Below are positions 1 through 12,351 of a DNA stretch of 64,000 nucleotides, piece by piece; within the stretch, counting starts at the first letter, position 1, and each line of letters opens with the position of its first letter. The DNA comes from Rhodosporidiobolus odoratus (lineage: Eukaryota; Basidiomycota; Microbotryomycetes; Sporidiobolales; Sporidiobolaceae), in contig JAOANU010000002.1 in assembly GCA_034387635.1 (NCBI GenBank), positions 992,001 to 1,056,000 of the forward strand, written 5' to 3'. Below the pieces are notes generated by a model. The model was not told where the DNA came from. It ran no database searches and worked only from the letters and a program-made list of their open reading frames with translations. The position numbers were made by a program, and so were the translations under genes.

Positions 1-2305
1 AACGCGTCGCTGCCGGGGATTGATGATCTACGAGAAGAACCATGTTCAATCGCTGCGCCTAAGACCGAGTGACAGCCTGAACGAATAAGAACAGAACGCA
101 CTTCTTCGGGCTTCGCTGGGAACAGCTCTTCATCGCCATCCTTCTTTTCGCCGTCTTCAGCCGGATTCGGCGTCTCCTCCTTCTTCACTTCCGTCTCGTC
201 GTCTTTCTCGGCAGCGGCCGCGGCAGCAGCTGCTGCGGCCCTGACCTTCTCCTCCTCCGCCTTACGCCTCTCCTCGTCTTCCTCGGCCTGTCTCCTCTCC
301 TCCTCCGCTCGTGCCTTGCTCGCCTCGACCATCTCGTCAACATACTTCTGACATCGTTCCCGCCGATCATCGTCCGGCTTGAGCTTCTCGAGGTTTTTGA
401 CGCGGGTTTCGCATTCGGGGCAAAGCATGTCGTTGTCGAGTAGCGCGTTCGAGACGCACTCTTCGCAGAACGAGGTCGAGCAACAAGGGGTGAGAACCGC
501 TTCGCGAAGGAGCTTGGAGCAGGCAGGGCAGGTGAGGTCGGGATCGGTGGGCGCGAGGTTCTGAACGTCGCTAGCGGACAAATTTGAGGTGAGAGCCCGA
601 TGAGCTAACCATGATGCGCTGGAGACGCGAGAAGGGCGGTCGGCAGGGGAGGCACGAGAAGTAAGGGCAAAGTGTGTCAGTATGAGCTCTCGCGAGAATC
701 TGTCCTCTCGCTTGGCGAATGCGTCGAACCTGAACTCAGGTGGTCATTCACAAACAGAACAACGCACTTATCCGGCCTCGCCACAACGAAACCGCCATCT
801 GCAGTGACCATAATCCCGCTCTTCACAGCACCGCTCGACGTGACCTCGACCTCCTCGCCAGTGGGAATCGACGGTCCAGCGACTTCGGTAAGGAAGCTCT
901 TCGGGATACCAGTGGTTCGCTTGATACGTGGCCGGTTGTCGTAAGCGGCGTCACCGTTCGTCGGGCACTCCTGAATCCAATGACCTGCATGGGAGGAACA
1001 GCGGATTGTAGGATGCAAAGTCAGCTGGACACTTCAAGATCGACAGCAAGCGAAGGGGCCACACCTTTCTGTCCGCATCGGTAGCAGATGTACCCGGGAG
1101 GGGGTGGCTTGTGCGACGTATTCGACGCTTGGAAAGCCGGACGACTACCTCCGCCTGCGCCTCCTCCCGCGCCGCCGCTTGAGTGCTGGGGCCGGTTGTG
1201 ACCGCCGGTCGGGTTCCGATATACAGGTGTCGCGCTGGGGAGGACCGAGTAAGCGTTAGCTATGAATTCATAGCGACCAGAATGATATGCAGCCGAAGGG
1301 AGAAAGCGAGTTCAGAGGCGGAAAGGCGAACTTACTTGGCCATCTGCTCCTGAGTCTGTTGCCATTGAGTATTGGTCGCGGCGAACATGGCGGCCATGGC
1401 GGAAGCTTCGTCGTTAGAGGCAGCGCCGGGGATCTGAACTTGAAGGGGATCCTATCTCGGATAACAGAAAAGGCGAGAAACCGAGGAAGAACGGAAGAGG
1501 CAGGCGAAAAGGTGCAACGCAAAGAAGCAGAATGAGACCTCTTATTCCGTAAGAAAAAAGGCGCCAAGCCGCCCCAAAAGACACAACGAACCTGGGAAGC
1601 CATTCCAGGCGGTCCTGCAGGCCTTACATCCTCCCGACCGTCAAATCGCTTACTGAACATCTCCTTGCTATAACCACCTTTCTGTCCACCTCCGACGCCG
1701 CCTCGAGGGTCGGGAGCAGCTCCTCGTCCCGCCTGCAAACCCGTTCCCGACTCGTCTGTCCCCACCATGTACTTCTGAGCATTCCCGTGACCAGCTTTGA
1801 ACGGCGGAAGACGGCGAGCCAGGACTGAGGTGGAACGCGGGACCATCGTGTGATCGTTGGTATATTCTGCAGAGGGAGCGCAAAGGTCAGAAATACTACA
1901 CAAACAAGCTATCGAGGCGGCGAAGGCTGGACGGGTCGAGGCTGGAGACACGGGCACTGCTCGGGAGAACGGCTAGAACAGGTGCTTTGCGGCAGGCTAC
2001 TCGCTAGAAGATATGTACAACAGGCTCCTACATGTTTTGCCGTGACTGCCGCGCGCATCTCCCTTGTACAGCCGAGTCAGGGGGAGGGAAGAGGCACCGA
2101 AGGGCAGAAACAAAGGAAAAGCGTGCACACCTTCATCCGTATCCGCGTTGTAAATGGCGAAGTCAAAGTCAGCCCCTTTGCCCATCTTGTTCTCAGCGAT
2201 AATCTCCTTCTTGAGATCCCAGACCGAGATGGCCGTGCCATCAAAAGCGATGCGTGACGGCTCCCGTTGCGACTTGAACTTGTAGAAGACGAAGGATGAA
2301 GCCAT
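1..2305 (-). CDS. MPE1: Mpe1/RBBP6-like cleavage and polyadenylation factor subunit (3' end outside window)
   Basis: Mpe1 belongs to the nuclear pre-mRNA cleavage and polyadenylation factor and is the fungal counterpart of RBBP6. Translating the minus strand from ATG 2305 gives a DWNN ubiquitin-like domain (starts MASSFVFYKFKSQRE; exon 2305-2131, next exon 1866-1592). A CCHC zinc knuckle follows (CYRCGQKG then HWIQECP, split by an intron near 1050). A C4C4-type RING begins CPACSKLLREAVLTPCC and ends CPEC, near 530-400. After the RING come a charged Glu/Arg helix and an alanine run. The order DWNN, knuckle, RING is diagnostic of the family. A donor near 108 and an acceptor at 60/59 start a last visible exon that leaves the window at base 1, so the C terminus is missing. 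The divergent neighbour starts at 3788. Exons between 1590 and 1100 are approximate. Confidence 0.88.
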
Positions 2306-3787
2306 GCTTGCTAAGGCTAGAGAGAGAGGACTGTAGGAGTAGGGCGGGGGACAACGAAGGCGAGGCGAGGTGGACGAAAACGGCGACGCAACTCGAGCTA
2401 GCAGAACCAGAGATTGATATGCTGCGAGTCTATCTGCAAGCTTTGGGCTGGTGTATCTTCGCCGCGCTGCTGATGTTCTACTATGAGGTTGCTAGTCGAA
2501 TAAGCCGGAGGGCGGAAGGGGTGGCAACGGTGAATGAAAGCGTGCGGCCGGGCGATTCTGTTTTGTAGGATTACTGACTGGCTCAGTCGAGGTCGTAAGG
2601 TGTGTATGTAGCTGTTTCGTTGGTGGTGGGGAGTGCAGGAAGGAGAAAGGGAATGAAGTGGAACTCTCGCTATGTCAACCCCGACCACTCTCGTTGTTGG
2701 ATAAGTAAGCATGTCTGAAGGTAGCTGAGTGTCTCCGACTTCGACCGCGCGTCTTACCTGGGCCACGTTCGACCGCTCCCTCGCCCTACATCGCTCAATT
2801 CGCTCGTGATTCCGGCCCGCTGACCACGGCAACACGGCCCTCAAGCATACTCGAGACAGACTCTTCCGCACTGGAGCAGTATGGCCGAGCTGCGACGCGC
2901 TTCTCCAGCTCGCTTGACGATAATTGGTGGTCAGCAGGTGGATTTTCTCTCTTTTTCCGCGGATCCTCCCCCTTCCATTCGCCGCTAACGCTCGAAGACC
3001 AGGTAGTTGTGCCTCACACGGACCAAGATCGTACATGGCTGCTGAGGGGACACCCTAGACAGCTCAAGGCCGTAGAGCGCTTGCAGGGCGATCGTCTTTT
3101 TTCGCCTCTTCCACTCGACCGACCCCGCCGGTACAGGCGCTATCGTCAGTCAGCCTTGCAGGTACGACTACTGGAATGTAGCTTTCTGCTGTCTCTCGCG
3201 CAGCTTTCAGCTGTTGAGGCCGGCTGACACGCTACAACTTCGGTCGTACTACCCCTCTATTCCGCTGGTGCTATTGCTCCACGCCCCGCTCACTAAGACG
3301 AGCTCGGCCATACTCTGGCAGTGGGAGCATACTGCTCCGCCTGCGGCTAAGCCTAATGTTTCAGCCATGTGTAGGGCAGGGTGAAAAAAGAGAACTGGGA
3401 ATAATCGGAATGCGAGGAGAGAACGCAACAGAGTGTGAAGTGCTCATTGTGCTACATTTCAGGCATTGCGGTAACCCCACGCACATGCATGCACATGCAC
3501 GGTGCGATGTGATCCGGACATCTGCAGACAACATTGTCGTCAAGGAGTCGCTCCTTTTTCTTCCTCTCCTTCGTTTCCACTTCCCTCAACCGTCGACCTC
3601 CTCGGACCAGCTTGCTGTTCCTCGTGCGATATCCCGCAGCTCGAATCGCTGCAAACGTTCTTCCTGCAGCGCCGTCCATCGCATTGTACCGTCCTCCGCT
3701 TCCCTGCCCCACCTTGTCGTCGGTGAGCGTATAGCCGGCTCGCCAACCGTCGGATCACCTGCTGATTCGTCGATAACGTGTACAGAG
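2306..3787. other. Intergenic region between divergent MPE1 and NTF2-like genes
   Basis: About 1.5 kb separates two start codons on opposite strands and should hold both promoters. Open frames exist on both strands (for example a 212-codon minus frame at 2398-3036), but none shows a recognisable domain, and I found no splice-phase chain supporting a gene. A CT-rich tract at 3550-3720 probably belongs to the 5' leader of the plus-strand gene. Confidence 0.5.
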
Positions 3788-4693
3788 ATGAACTCGCCTC
3801 AACAAGACATCCGCCGCGTCGTTCGTGAGCTTTGCGAGCCGAGCAATGCTAACGAGATGCTTCAAGCCGTCGACCAGTACTTCTCGCCGGATTCGCAGAT
3901 CATCTATCCGCTCTTCAACAGTCCGAAAGCGAGCGGCATTGAAGGCGTCAAGGCTGCATACAAGATGCTGAGGGGCGCGCTCCGAACCTCCTTTTCCTCC
4001 TCCGCTTTTCTGACGTTCTTCTCTCGCAGTCCTCACGTACGGCAACAGCGTCGACTTCCACGCCATCGGGTTCGACCGCATCTACGTCGAGAAGGGCGTC
4101 GAGAAGCAGCGCGGGATCATCGACTTCACAGAGCATCTCAAGTTCAAGTTTCCTCTTCCCGAAAAGCTCAACCCCGTGGGTCCTCTCTGTCTCGTCATCC
4201 CTTCTCGCTTTTCCCTGCCCAGCTCCATCTATCGCTGATGGAGTCCTCTTCGTGCGGCTCGCAGTGGTTCCACGTCCGCTTCTTGAGCGAGTTTACCTTC
4301 TCGCCTTCGAGTTTACCCTCTTCTCACCCTCGTCTGTTTCCCCTCTGCTGACGATCTGTCACCGCAGCTCGCCTTGACCTTGTCCGTAACCCCAATGACG
4401 AGAAGTGGTACGTCGAGAAGCAGGAGGATAATCTCCCGACCGACTTTGGCAGTTCTGGGTAGGCGACATTCTCTTTTTCTCCCTTCTGACCTCGATACTG
4501 ACAATGCGCCGATCGACAGCATTCGCGTCTTCCCATTTGACGCGAAGATCAGTAACTTCATCAAGGTGCTTCCCCTCGCTGGCTTTCTTCCCCTTTTCCC
4601 AGCTTCTGATTCATGTCCTATCCTTGGCAGTGGTGCACGGGCACCGGCACGCTTCTCGTCGGTGGTACCCTCTCCAGGCTCAACATCCTCTGA
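3788..4693 (+). CDS. SigF-like, NTF2-fold family protein
   Basis: Fungal proteins annotated as SigF-like NTF2-like have an N terminus of the form MxxPxxxIxxVVRxLCE, a YF..D....PL segment and a C-terminal hydrophobic stretch. This gene begins MNSPQQDIRRVVRELCEPSN, followed by YFSPDSQIIYPLF. Five introns give one frame: exon 2 includes LTYGNSVDFHAIGFDRIYVE, later exons include RLDLVRNPNDEKWYVEKQED, and the last reads WCTGTGTLLVGGTLSRLNIL before TGA 4691-4693. The family keeps a W/Y-V-E/A-KQED motif at this place. The substrate and exact role of the family are unknown to me. Intron 1 (3975-4029) seems to use a GC donor, because no GT gives the conserved frame. The final hydrophobic segment suggests membrane association, which is inference. 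Confidence 0.72.
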
Positions 4694-5144
4694 GGCCAAA
4701 CCTCACCGAACAAAACTCGCTTACCCTTCTTCCGCCCCACGCCGGGATAATACTGCTTGAACTGGCTTGAACTGTCTGTTTCCCGCCGATTTTCGTTCTT
4801 ACTTTCTTACTGTAGCTTCCTGGATTGCCCCAAATCATGCTGGCTTACCGGAATTCGTTTGCGTTGTCTGTCGTTTCCCTAAACAAGCATTCTGATTGAG
4901 GTTTCAGCCAGCTCGGCGCACGAAGCAAAAGCACGCAACACAGGAAATAAGCTTGATGCATTGGCGTACTGAGCCGGTAGGTGAGCAGGGGGCAATTCCG
5001 CATTTTTGACCGACTCGCCGGCGAGCGTGAGGAGAAAGAGCGTAGTTGCGGTATAAGTACAATGACAGGGTATCGAAAGAGCTGCACGCTCAGCTTTGTA
5101 TGGCTACTACCGGCGACTTCAGGCTCATTGTTGACGGACAACGA
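4694..5144. other. Convergent 3' region
   Basis: Lies between the stop codons of two convergent genes. It should contain both 3' untranslated regions. No gene, repeat or structured RNA is evident. A last small exon of the prefoldin gene could fall near 5090. Confidence 0.45.
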
Positions 5145-5772
5145 CTATTGGCAGAACGTTTTATCAGGCCGATGGAAGACTATGGTGAAGAAAAGAGGGA
5201 ACGCACTGTTGTTCTCCCTCTGGAACTGCGCAAAATCCTTCTCCTTAATCTGGTACTGCCCCGTCAGAGTCTCGAGCACCTTCTTCAGTTGCTCGAATTG
5301 GCTTTCTAGCTGCGGCAGGACGTCCTTGACTGTCCGTTCGACAAGCACGCCGCCGACCAGGCGGAAGCATTTCCGATCTGGGGTCGTCTTGTAGGCGTCT
5401 TGTAGCGTGTCGATGACGAGACTGAACGTTTCGACGAAAGCGGTCAGAAGGTGTTTGTGTGGCACGCGACGGAAGAGGACTCAGGGAGAAACCAGAAGAA
5501 AAGGACGAGAAGAACGCACCTGTGCTCCTCAGCCTCTCGCTCAAGCTCGGTGATCTTCTACTCGAGCGAGGAATAGTCAATACTGGATCCAGTAGGGATA
5601 GCTGGAGATGCGTCGACGCACATTGACAAGGGCTTGCAGCTCATTTTGGCGTTGGCGGAAAATGGCAGTGAGTTCTGCGGACAAATGGTCAGCACGCGAC
5701 AAGCGTGACAGGGGAGCATGGTGACAGCGACTAACCTTGCTCCGAAGGCGCTTTTGCTCCTGTAGCGCTCAT
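5145..5772 (-). CDS. GIM4: Prefoldin subunit 2
   Basis: Prefoldin is the cytosolic hexameric co-chaperone that hands nascent actin and tubulin to CCT; subunit 2 is a beta-type member. From ATG 5772 the spliced protein starts MSATGAKAPSEQ, then ELTAIFRQRQNELQALVN, KITELEREAEEH, and SLVIDTLQDAYKTTPDRKCF. The block FRLVGGVLVERTVKDVLPQL is the family signature. Helical coiled-coil arms flank a short beta hairpin, and the length (about 120 residues) is normal. Acceptors leave phases that match only if the third intron ends just before the SLVID exon. The C-terminal end is uncertain: reading on gives a stop at 5145-5147, but a GTGCGT donor near 5207 could lead to a different short last exon. The gene is head-to-head with NDUFS8, 269 bp away. 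Confidence 0.85.
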
Positions 5773-6041
5773 GTTGCGGCAGTCGAATGTCGGTAAGGGT
5801 GTGGAGCGGAGAGCGGGTCGTCCAGTGTGCAACGTCTACCCCGTGCGGCGGTCCCTCGAGGCTATAGCTGATACTTGAGGCGCTTCTTGTAGCAATGGCC
5901 AGACTTGATTGGCCCAAGAGCTGCGTGAGGGTGTTATGGAAACGGGCTTCTCTCGTTGGCTCTCTGGTTCACTCTTCCCCATTTCGCGTTCCGTCTCTTG
6001 TACTACGCCCTCAAGGGTTCCCAGGACACCACACACACAGG

Positions 6042-7379
<1,338 letters not shown>

Positions 7380-7572
7380 ACACGGTTCGACCTTGCGAAA
7401 AGGTTCTGTAACGGCGAAGGAGAGATCGAGACTGGGCGTCTTTGATGCTGGCGACGAGGCAAGCGGTGTGCTAGAGGAGGGCATGTAGATACCGCTTTTT
7501 CGACTTCTTCTGTGTTCTACCGTGGCAAAAGCATCATACATTCGTTGCCTCGTGCGTATCCGGCTGTGCCCC

Positions 7573-8585
7573 ATGTGAGTATGCAACGTCTCTTCAGTGC
7601 AAGACAAGCATGTTCCGTCGCATTAACCCTCTTCCAACGTTCCCTACCTACTCGCTCAACTCAAGATGTCTGTCCGCCTCGCTGTATCGGCCGCACACCC
7701 AGTGGCTAAGCAGGGGGAGCTCAGCGCTCACGCCGTGCTTTTGCAGGCCTAAAGGCGGAGGACGACATGCGATCGTGCAGTCCGGCGCCGAGGAACTGAC
7801 AGAGGTGCGCCCGTCCACTCCATGTAAAGCGAGACAATGAGCTTACACATATCTCTGACAGAACCTGCTGGTGCACTACTGCATCTGCGTGAGTCGACCT
7901 TCGCTGCTCGCTCTCATCGCTTGCTGAAGCCTTTCCTCTCCGCCAGGGTGAATTCGTTCTCGTGGTCGACTGCCCCTTAGCCACCCTGTCTCGCCGACCA
8001 GTCGACGGTGCCTTCTGCCTACCGAATACAGGACCCTCTCGAAGAATCTACAAACTCAACATCTCGGAAACGGGCAAAGACCTCAAGGTTCCCGACGCGC
8101 CGAAGAAGGGAGAAGATGGACTGGTCGTTAATGCCTACGGAGCGGCAGGAAAGGCAGGGAATGGAGTGCTCGTGAGCCGAGAAGGAGGATACGAATTTCA
8201 ACGTGAGTGTCCACACATCGTTACTTTTTTTCCCTTGCTCTACTTGGCCCAGAGTGTCGAGCTTCGCTGACGCCCTTCTTTTTGAACCGTGCATGGGCTC
8301 TGTAGGACGACTCTTCTGTCCTCGCTGTCAGCTGCAGGTTGCCTATGAAACAAAACCGGGCGAAGGTCAAAAAGGGGACGTGACGTTCATTCTTTCCGGT
8401 ACGTTCTCGATCGGAGTAACCCCGCGTGCTTCCTCATCTTCGAGCTGACGAGTATACCTCGTTCGGATGCCGTAGGCGCACTGTCAGATGTGCAGAACAA
8501 GGTCCCCGCAGACGCTTTTGGCGAACCGACCATTCTTCCGGCGGGACCAGTAGCAGGTACAGCTGCACCGGCAACGACAGCTTGA
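7573..8585 (+). CDS. STEEP1-like (CXorf56/UPF0428 family) protein with intron-split start codon
   Basis: STEEP1 family proteins are small and widely conserved; the human member aids STING exit from the ER and associates with splicing factors. Recognisable blocks are NLLVHYCICGEFVLVVDCPL and, in a later exon, RLFCPRCQLQVAYET, which together keep the C-x-C and CxxC pattern of the family, then VTFILSGALSDVQNK. The human protein begins MPKVVSRSVV; here the matching PKGGGRHAIV lies directly after an acceptor at 7745-7746 with one G left over. A perfect GTGAGT donor at 7575 is preceded by AT, so splicing creates ATG from AT plus G. Stop TGA is 8583-8585. The role in a yeast is unknown. Confidence 0.82.
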
Positions 8586-8664
8586 TCACCATCGTAGGCT
8601 CCGGTCACCGATCAGGTAGGCCTTGTAACGTCGTTTCCGATAACTATTACTGGGCGACTAAATC

Positions 8665-10492
8665 ATGCCCGTCGTTCGTCCCTTCGCCCGTCGGCCTTCG
8701 CCCATCGCGACGGCTTGTCAGCCTCTTCTGCACCTCTCTGCTGCGCCCGTCAATGCTATCGGCACAGCCCTTCAGCACAGCCCTCCCTCTGCCATGGCTC
8801 TCCAACTCCAACCCCGGAAGCCGTAGAGAAGAGATCGTTGCCTTGCCGGCTGCCACCAGGCAACACCGATTTCCAGCTTTCCAGATGAAACGCACCCCGT
8901 CGTCGCGATTTCGTCGCTTCGAGGCGAAGTTCGAAGCTCGAGCAGCTGGCACTTAGCATCCGCCTTTCTTCTTTCTTGCCCCTCGACCTTTCTCGCTCGC
9001 GTCAAACCTCACGGATACTGATTTGCTCGCCCCAATGGGAGCCAACGCGTCCGCTCTTTCCAACCCCCGCGCTGTGAAGGATCCGAAGATTGTTCGCATT
9101 CTGAATGATCCGAAGATTGTCCGGGAGGCGTTCGACTCATTCTGGGCGACGCTAATCAAGCGACATCCTGACGCTACCGCCCCGATGCGACCGCATATGC
9201 CCGTTGGCGAAAGGAGCCACAGATTGCGCTTACATCGGCGTGGCCGCAGGTGGACCTCCAACCGAAGCACTGCAGGAACTTGTCAGAGCGTTCTTACGTT
9301 CGGCGCGGGAGATTTTCTCGAACTTACGACGCGTGGCAGACATAGTACGTTGTACTCCGTTGTTCACGTTGACCTTCTACCCCGCGACCCATGTCGAGGA
9401 CGTATTGAGCTAATTTTCCTCGCCGGGGCAGCCACTATGGTCGCACGACTTGGCGGACGACATCGTCGCTCCGGCCTACCTTTGTTGCCCCTACATACAT
9501 TATCTACTCGCCGAGATCAGATCTCACCTCCGCGACAAGGCTGCAGACGTCTGCACCAGTGAAGTAGGCGCCCTCGTCGATGACTATTGATCGGAATGGA
9601 CGACTCTGGATCAACAGGTAGATGCGGAAGATAATGAGGAAGATGGTGAGGAAGATCACAGGAAGCCGTTGCACGAGATGTATCGATACAACATAGGATG
9701 GGAGGTCAGTTCAGTGCTGGACGATGTGAAGGCCTACCGCGGGACGGTCCGATACACACATGAGGCCATCGAGGATAAAGACGTGCAGGTAATCGCCAGC
9801 GGCAAAAACCTTGTACGCCTGTTCCCTTTCTGAGGCTGGTCTCGCCTGATACACTCCTTTAGTATGGGATTTGCTGATCCTCGTAGATGAATCGAACGCG
9901 TTTGCTTCTCGTAGCCTCGGCTTGACGGGCCGAGGTGCAAGGAGCCGGACGCAGACTGGGGTTCCAGCGGCGAAGCAGATGACAATCCCAGCAGCGGGCC
10001 CCATTTGAATCTTCCGCATCACCCCTACCACAACCTTGGGTACATCTCGAGATGGTACGGAAGGTTACTCAAGCAGCGCGAGCGAATGACCAGCGGACCC
10101 CAGAGATTGAGCCAATTTGTGAGTTTTCCCGCGGGTTCTGCGAGAAGCAGCCCCCCCCTCCTCTTCTGACACTTGCCTTGCGTGCAGGGCCTCCCTGCCG
10201 CTCATCAGGATCGCCCTTCTCATCGCCGCCCCTTTTGCTCTCGGACTCCAGCCTACGACCGGAATAGAGGGCATCGATCTATGTCGCCTGCTTCTCCGCC
10301 ACTGCAGCCTCAGCATCTGTCACACGTAGTACACGCCGACGAGATGGATTTGGTGCGCATTCTGTTCTATTCTTCCGCAAGTGCGCCTTCGTTAACTCCT
10401 CACACTCGGCATCTTTGCAGAGCTCGCTTGGACACAACGCGTTCCGAGCTCCTTTGGGCCGCCGTCAAGCGATAATCTACTCGCGGGCGTGA
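8665..10492 (+). CDS. Unrecognised eight-exon gene, about 417 residues
   Basis: No single long frame exists, but eight exons join in phase: 8665-8822, 8930-9073, 9161-9344, 9432-9563, 9618-9812, 9915-10118, 10188-10352 and 10421-10492 (TGA at the end). All introns after exon 3 are phase 0. Protein-like stretches include PPTEALQELVRAFLRSAREI, WSHDLADDIVAPAYLCCPYI, an acidic DAEDNEEDGEED, HEMYRYNIGWEVSSVLDDVK and HHPYHNLGYISRWYGRLLKQ. I recognise no domain. Exon 5 could instead stop at 9788 (CAG before GTAATC). The first two exons and the start are least certain; the N terminus (MPVVRPFARRPSPIATACQP) resembles a mitochondrial presequence. The same span also carries minus-strand open frames, which have no comparable exon chain. 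A decayed gene remains possible. Confidence 0.5.
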
Positions 10493-10870
10493 CATGGCCT
10501 TGTTCAACCTGCTGCTTTACGACGGCCGAGGACGACAGGTCTGGTACTCCGACGGGAGTCAGTATGCGGAACGAGGGTTTATTCGCAGGCTTTGTATCAC
10601 TTTTTGTGCAGCTTCCTGCATCGTGATGTCGATGAAGACTCGCAGTGCCAGTGAGCGAGTAGGGGTCGAGTCGAGGAGGCAAGGCAAGTTACTAGGAAAA
10701 GGAAAAGAGAAAACTTGCTCCACATTCGGGCTAATCCAGGCTTAGAGGCCGGGTTGAACGGACTCTCGTAGCCCTCGACAGCCACCATGCTGCTGCCATG
10801 CTGAGGCTGAGCCTCTGGTGGACAACTTCGCCGTCTGGTGTTTCCTTCTTTCCCCTCTCCGCACTCCGCT
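10493..10870. other. RAD14 upstream region
   Basis: No gene is supported here. It should contain the 3' end of the preceding gene and the RAD14 promoter and leader. No repeat or strong motif was seen. Confidence 0.4.
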
Positions 10871-12224
10871 ATGCCTCCTCGCGCTACGACTCCGCCGCGT
10901 CACGAGGCTGCCGGATTTGATCTCTCGCTCACTCCCGAGCAAGTCAAGCGCTTGCAGGAGAACCGGTTGAAAGGTTCGCTGACTTCCCTCTCCTCGCCAC
11001 CTTACATCATTGATTGACACACACAATGCGCAGCCAAGGCAAAGCTACAGGAACGAGAACGACAGCAAAAGCAGTCGTCCGAGCAAGCCAACCAGTACAA
11101 CAAGCGCCCTCTCTCGGTTATACCCGCCGACTCGACTACACCCACCGCACCCAATACTCGCCATGCCTCCTTGCGAGCGACTTCTTCCACCCTTTCCGCC
11201 TCTTCAGCTCTACAGAACGCAACTGCCGGCCCGTCTGGCTCGAACGGTCGAGCAATTCCCGTCAAGCATTTCGGCGGCGCTGACGGTCATGGCGGGACCG
11301 AGGCGCCTCTCAATAACATGATCGGCAACTATGTCGAGTACGATCTCAGTACACTGAAGAATTCGCGAGGTGGATTTTTGCTGGAGGGCGAAGAGGACGA
11401 CCCTAAGCGGTTGCGGGAACGGCAGCAGCAGGAGCAGCTGAAGCTCCAGAGGTTGGAGAATGCGAGGAAGCAGGGCCAGCTGAGGGGCGCCAGTGAGTTT
11501 CAAGCACCCTCCTGAGCCCCGACGGTCGAGGCGAAGCTTGGAGACCTTCGCATGTGTGGTCGGCTAACAGGTCTTCTCTTTTTCCGGTTTCTCTCGCTCC
11601 TGTTTTCTGCAGCCATGTCCGTCAACCCGCTCGAGAACCCCAAATGCGTCCATTGTGACACGACTGACCTCGACGATCAGATGCGAGTCGTCTTTGGCGT
11701 CATGGTCTGCGTAAACTGCAAGAAGGAGAATCCGGAAAAGTACTCGCTTCTTACCAAGACAGAGTGCAAAGAGGATTACCTGCTTACCGAACGTGCGCTG
11801 GTCTCCTCTTTCAACTCCACTAGTGGCATTTAATTTGACCTTTTACCTTCTCACAGCCGAACTCCGCGACACGGAGCTTATGCCTCATCTCCTCCGCCCA
11901 AATCCACATCGTCCCACATATAGCAATATGATGCTCTTCCTCCGATGCCAAGTCGAAGACTACGCCTTCAGCGACAAGAAATGGGGTTCACCCGAAGCCC
12001 TCGACGCCGAATTCGAACGACGAGAAGCAGAAAAGAAGGACAAGAAGAGCAAGAAGTTTGCGAAGAAGTTGCACGAGTTGAGGAAGAAGACGAAGACAAA
12101 TGTGTGGCATCGTAGGGTAGATGCGGAGCACAAGCATGAGTTCGAGAATGTGCAGAACGAGCAGGGCGAGACGGTGCAGCGATGTGCCGAATGCGGTTTC
12201 GCGGTCGATGTTGAGGTGTTCTGA
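10871..12224 (+). CDS. RAD14: DNA damage-recognition protein Rad14 (XPA homologue)
   Basis: Rad14/XPA verifies damage and organises the nucleotide-excision-repair complex in the nucleus. The protein starts MPPRATTPPRHEAAGFDLSL. A disordered region holds NNMIGNYVEYDLSTLKNSRG, close to the XPA linker that precedes the zinc finger. The finger is CVHC-x17-CVNC, the same C-x2-C-x17-C-x2-C spacing as human XPA. Then come LLTKTECKEDYLLTEPELRD, LRPNPHRPTYSNMMLFLRCQ and a basic helix, all canonical for the DNA-binding domain. The C terminus ends in a CAEC motif (RCAECGFAVDVEVF) just before TGA 12222-12224. Three introns are visible (near 10975, 11490 and 11795). It converges on TMA22 with about 130 bp between stops. 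Confidence 0.93.
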
Positions 12225-12351
12225 GCCTGTCCTTTTCTTTTCTTCCTTGCACTAGTCCTCCCTGTTGTTGCTGCAATCTAGCCTCACACTCCCTCCAATC
12301 CAAAGTGCCACAGCAGTGAGGTTCAGACAGTATAAGGAATCGAATAATTGC

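Noticed and set aside
2398..3036. 212-codon minus-strand open frame upstream of MPE1
   Set aside because: Arg/His/Ser-rich with no domain and no splice signals linking it to other exons; more likely promoter sequence.
9711..10031. 106-codon minus-strand open frame
   Set aside because: Antisense to the plus-strand exon chain; it cannot be extended by phase-consistent splicing on its own strand.
8665..10492. Initial reading of this stretch as a pseudogene with in-frame stops
   Set aside because: The apparent stops (for example TGA after VDDY and after LFPF) fall inside introns once GT-AG borders are applied, so nonsense mutation need not be invoked.
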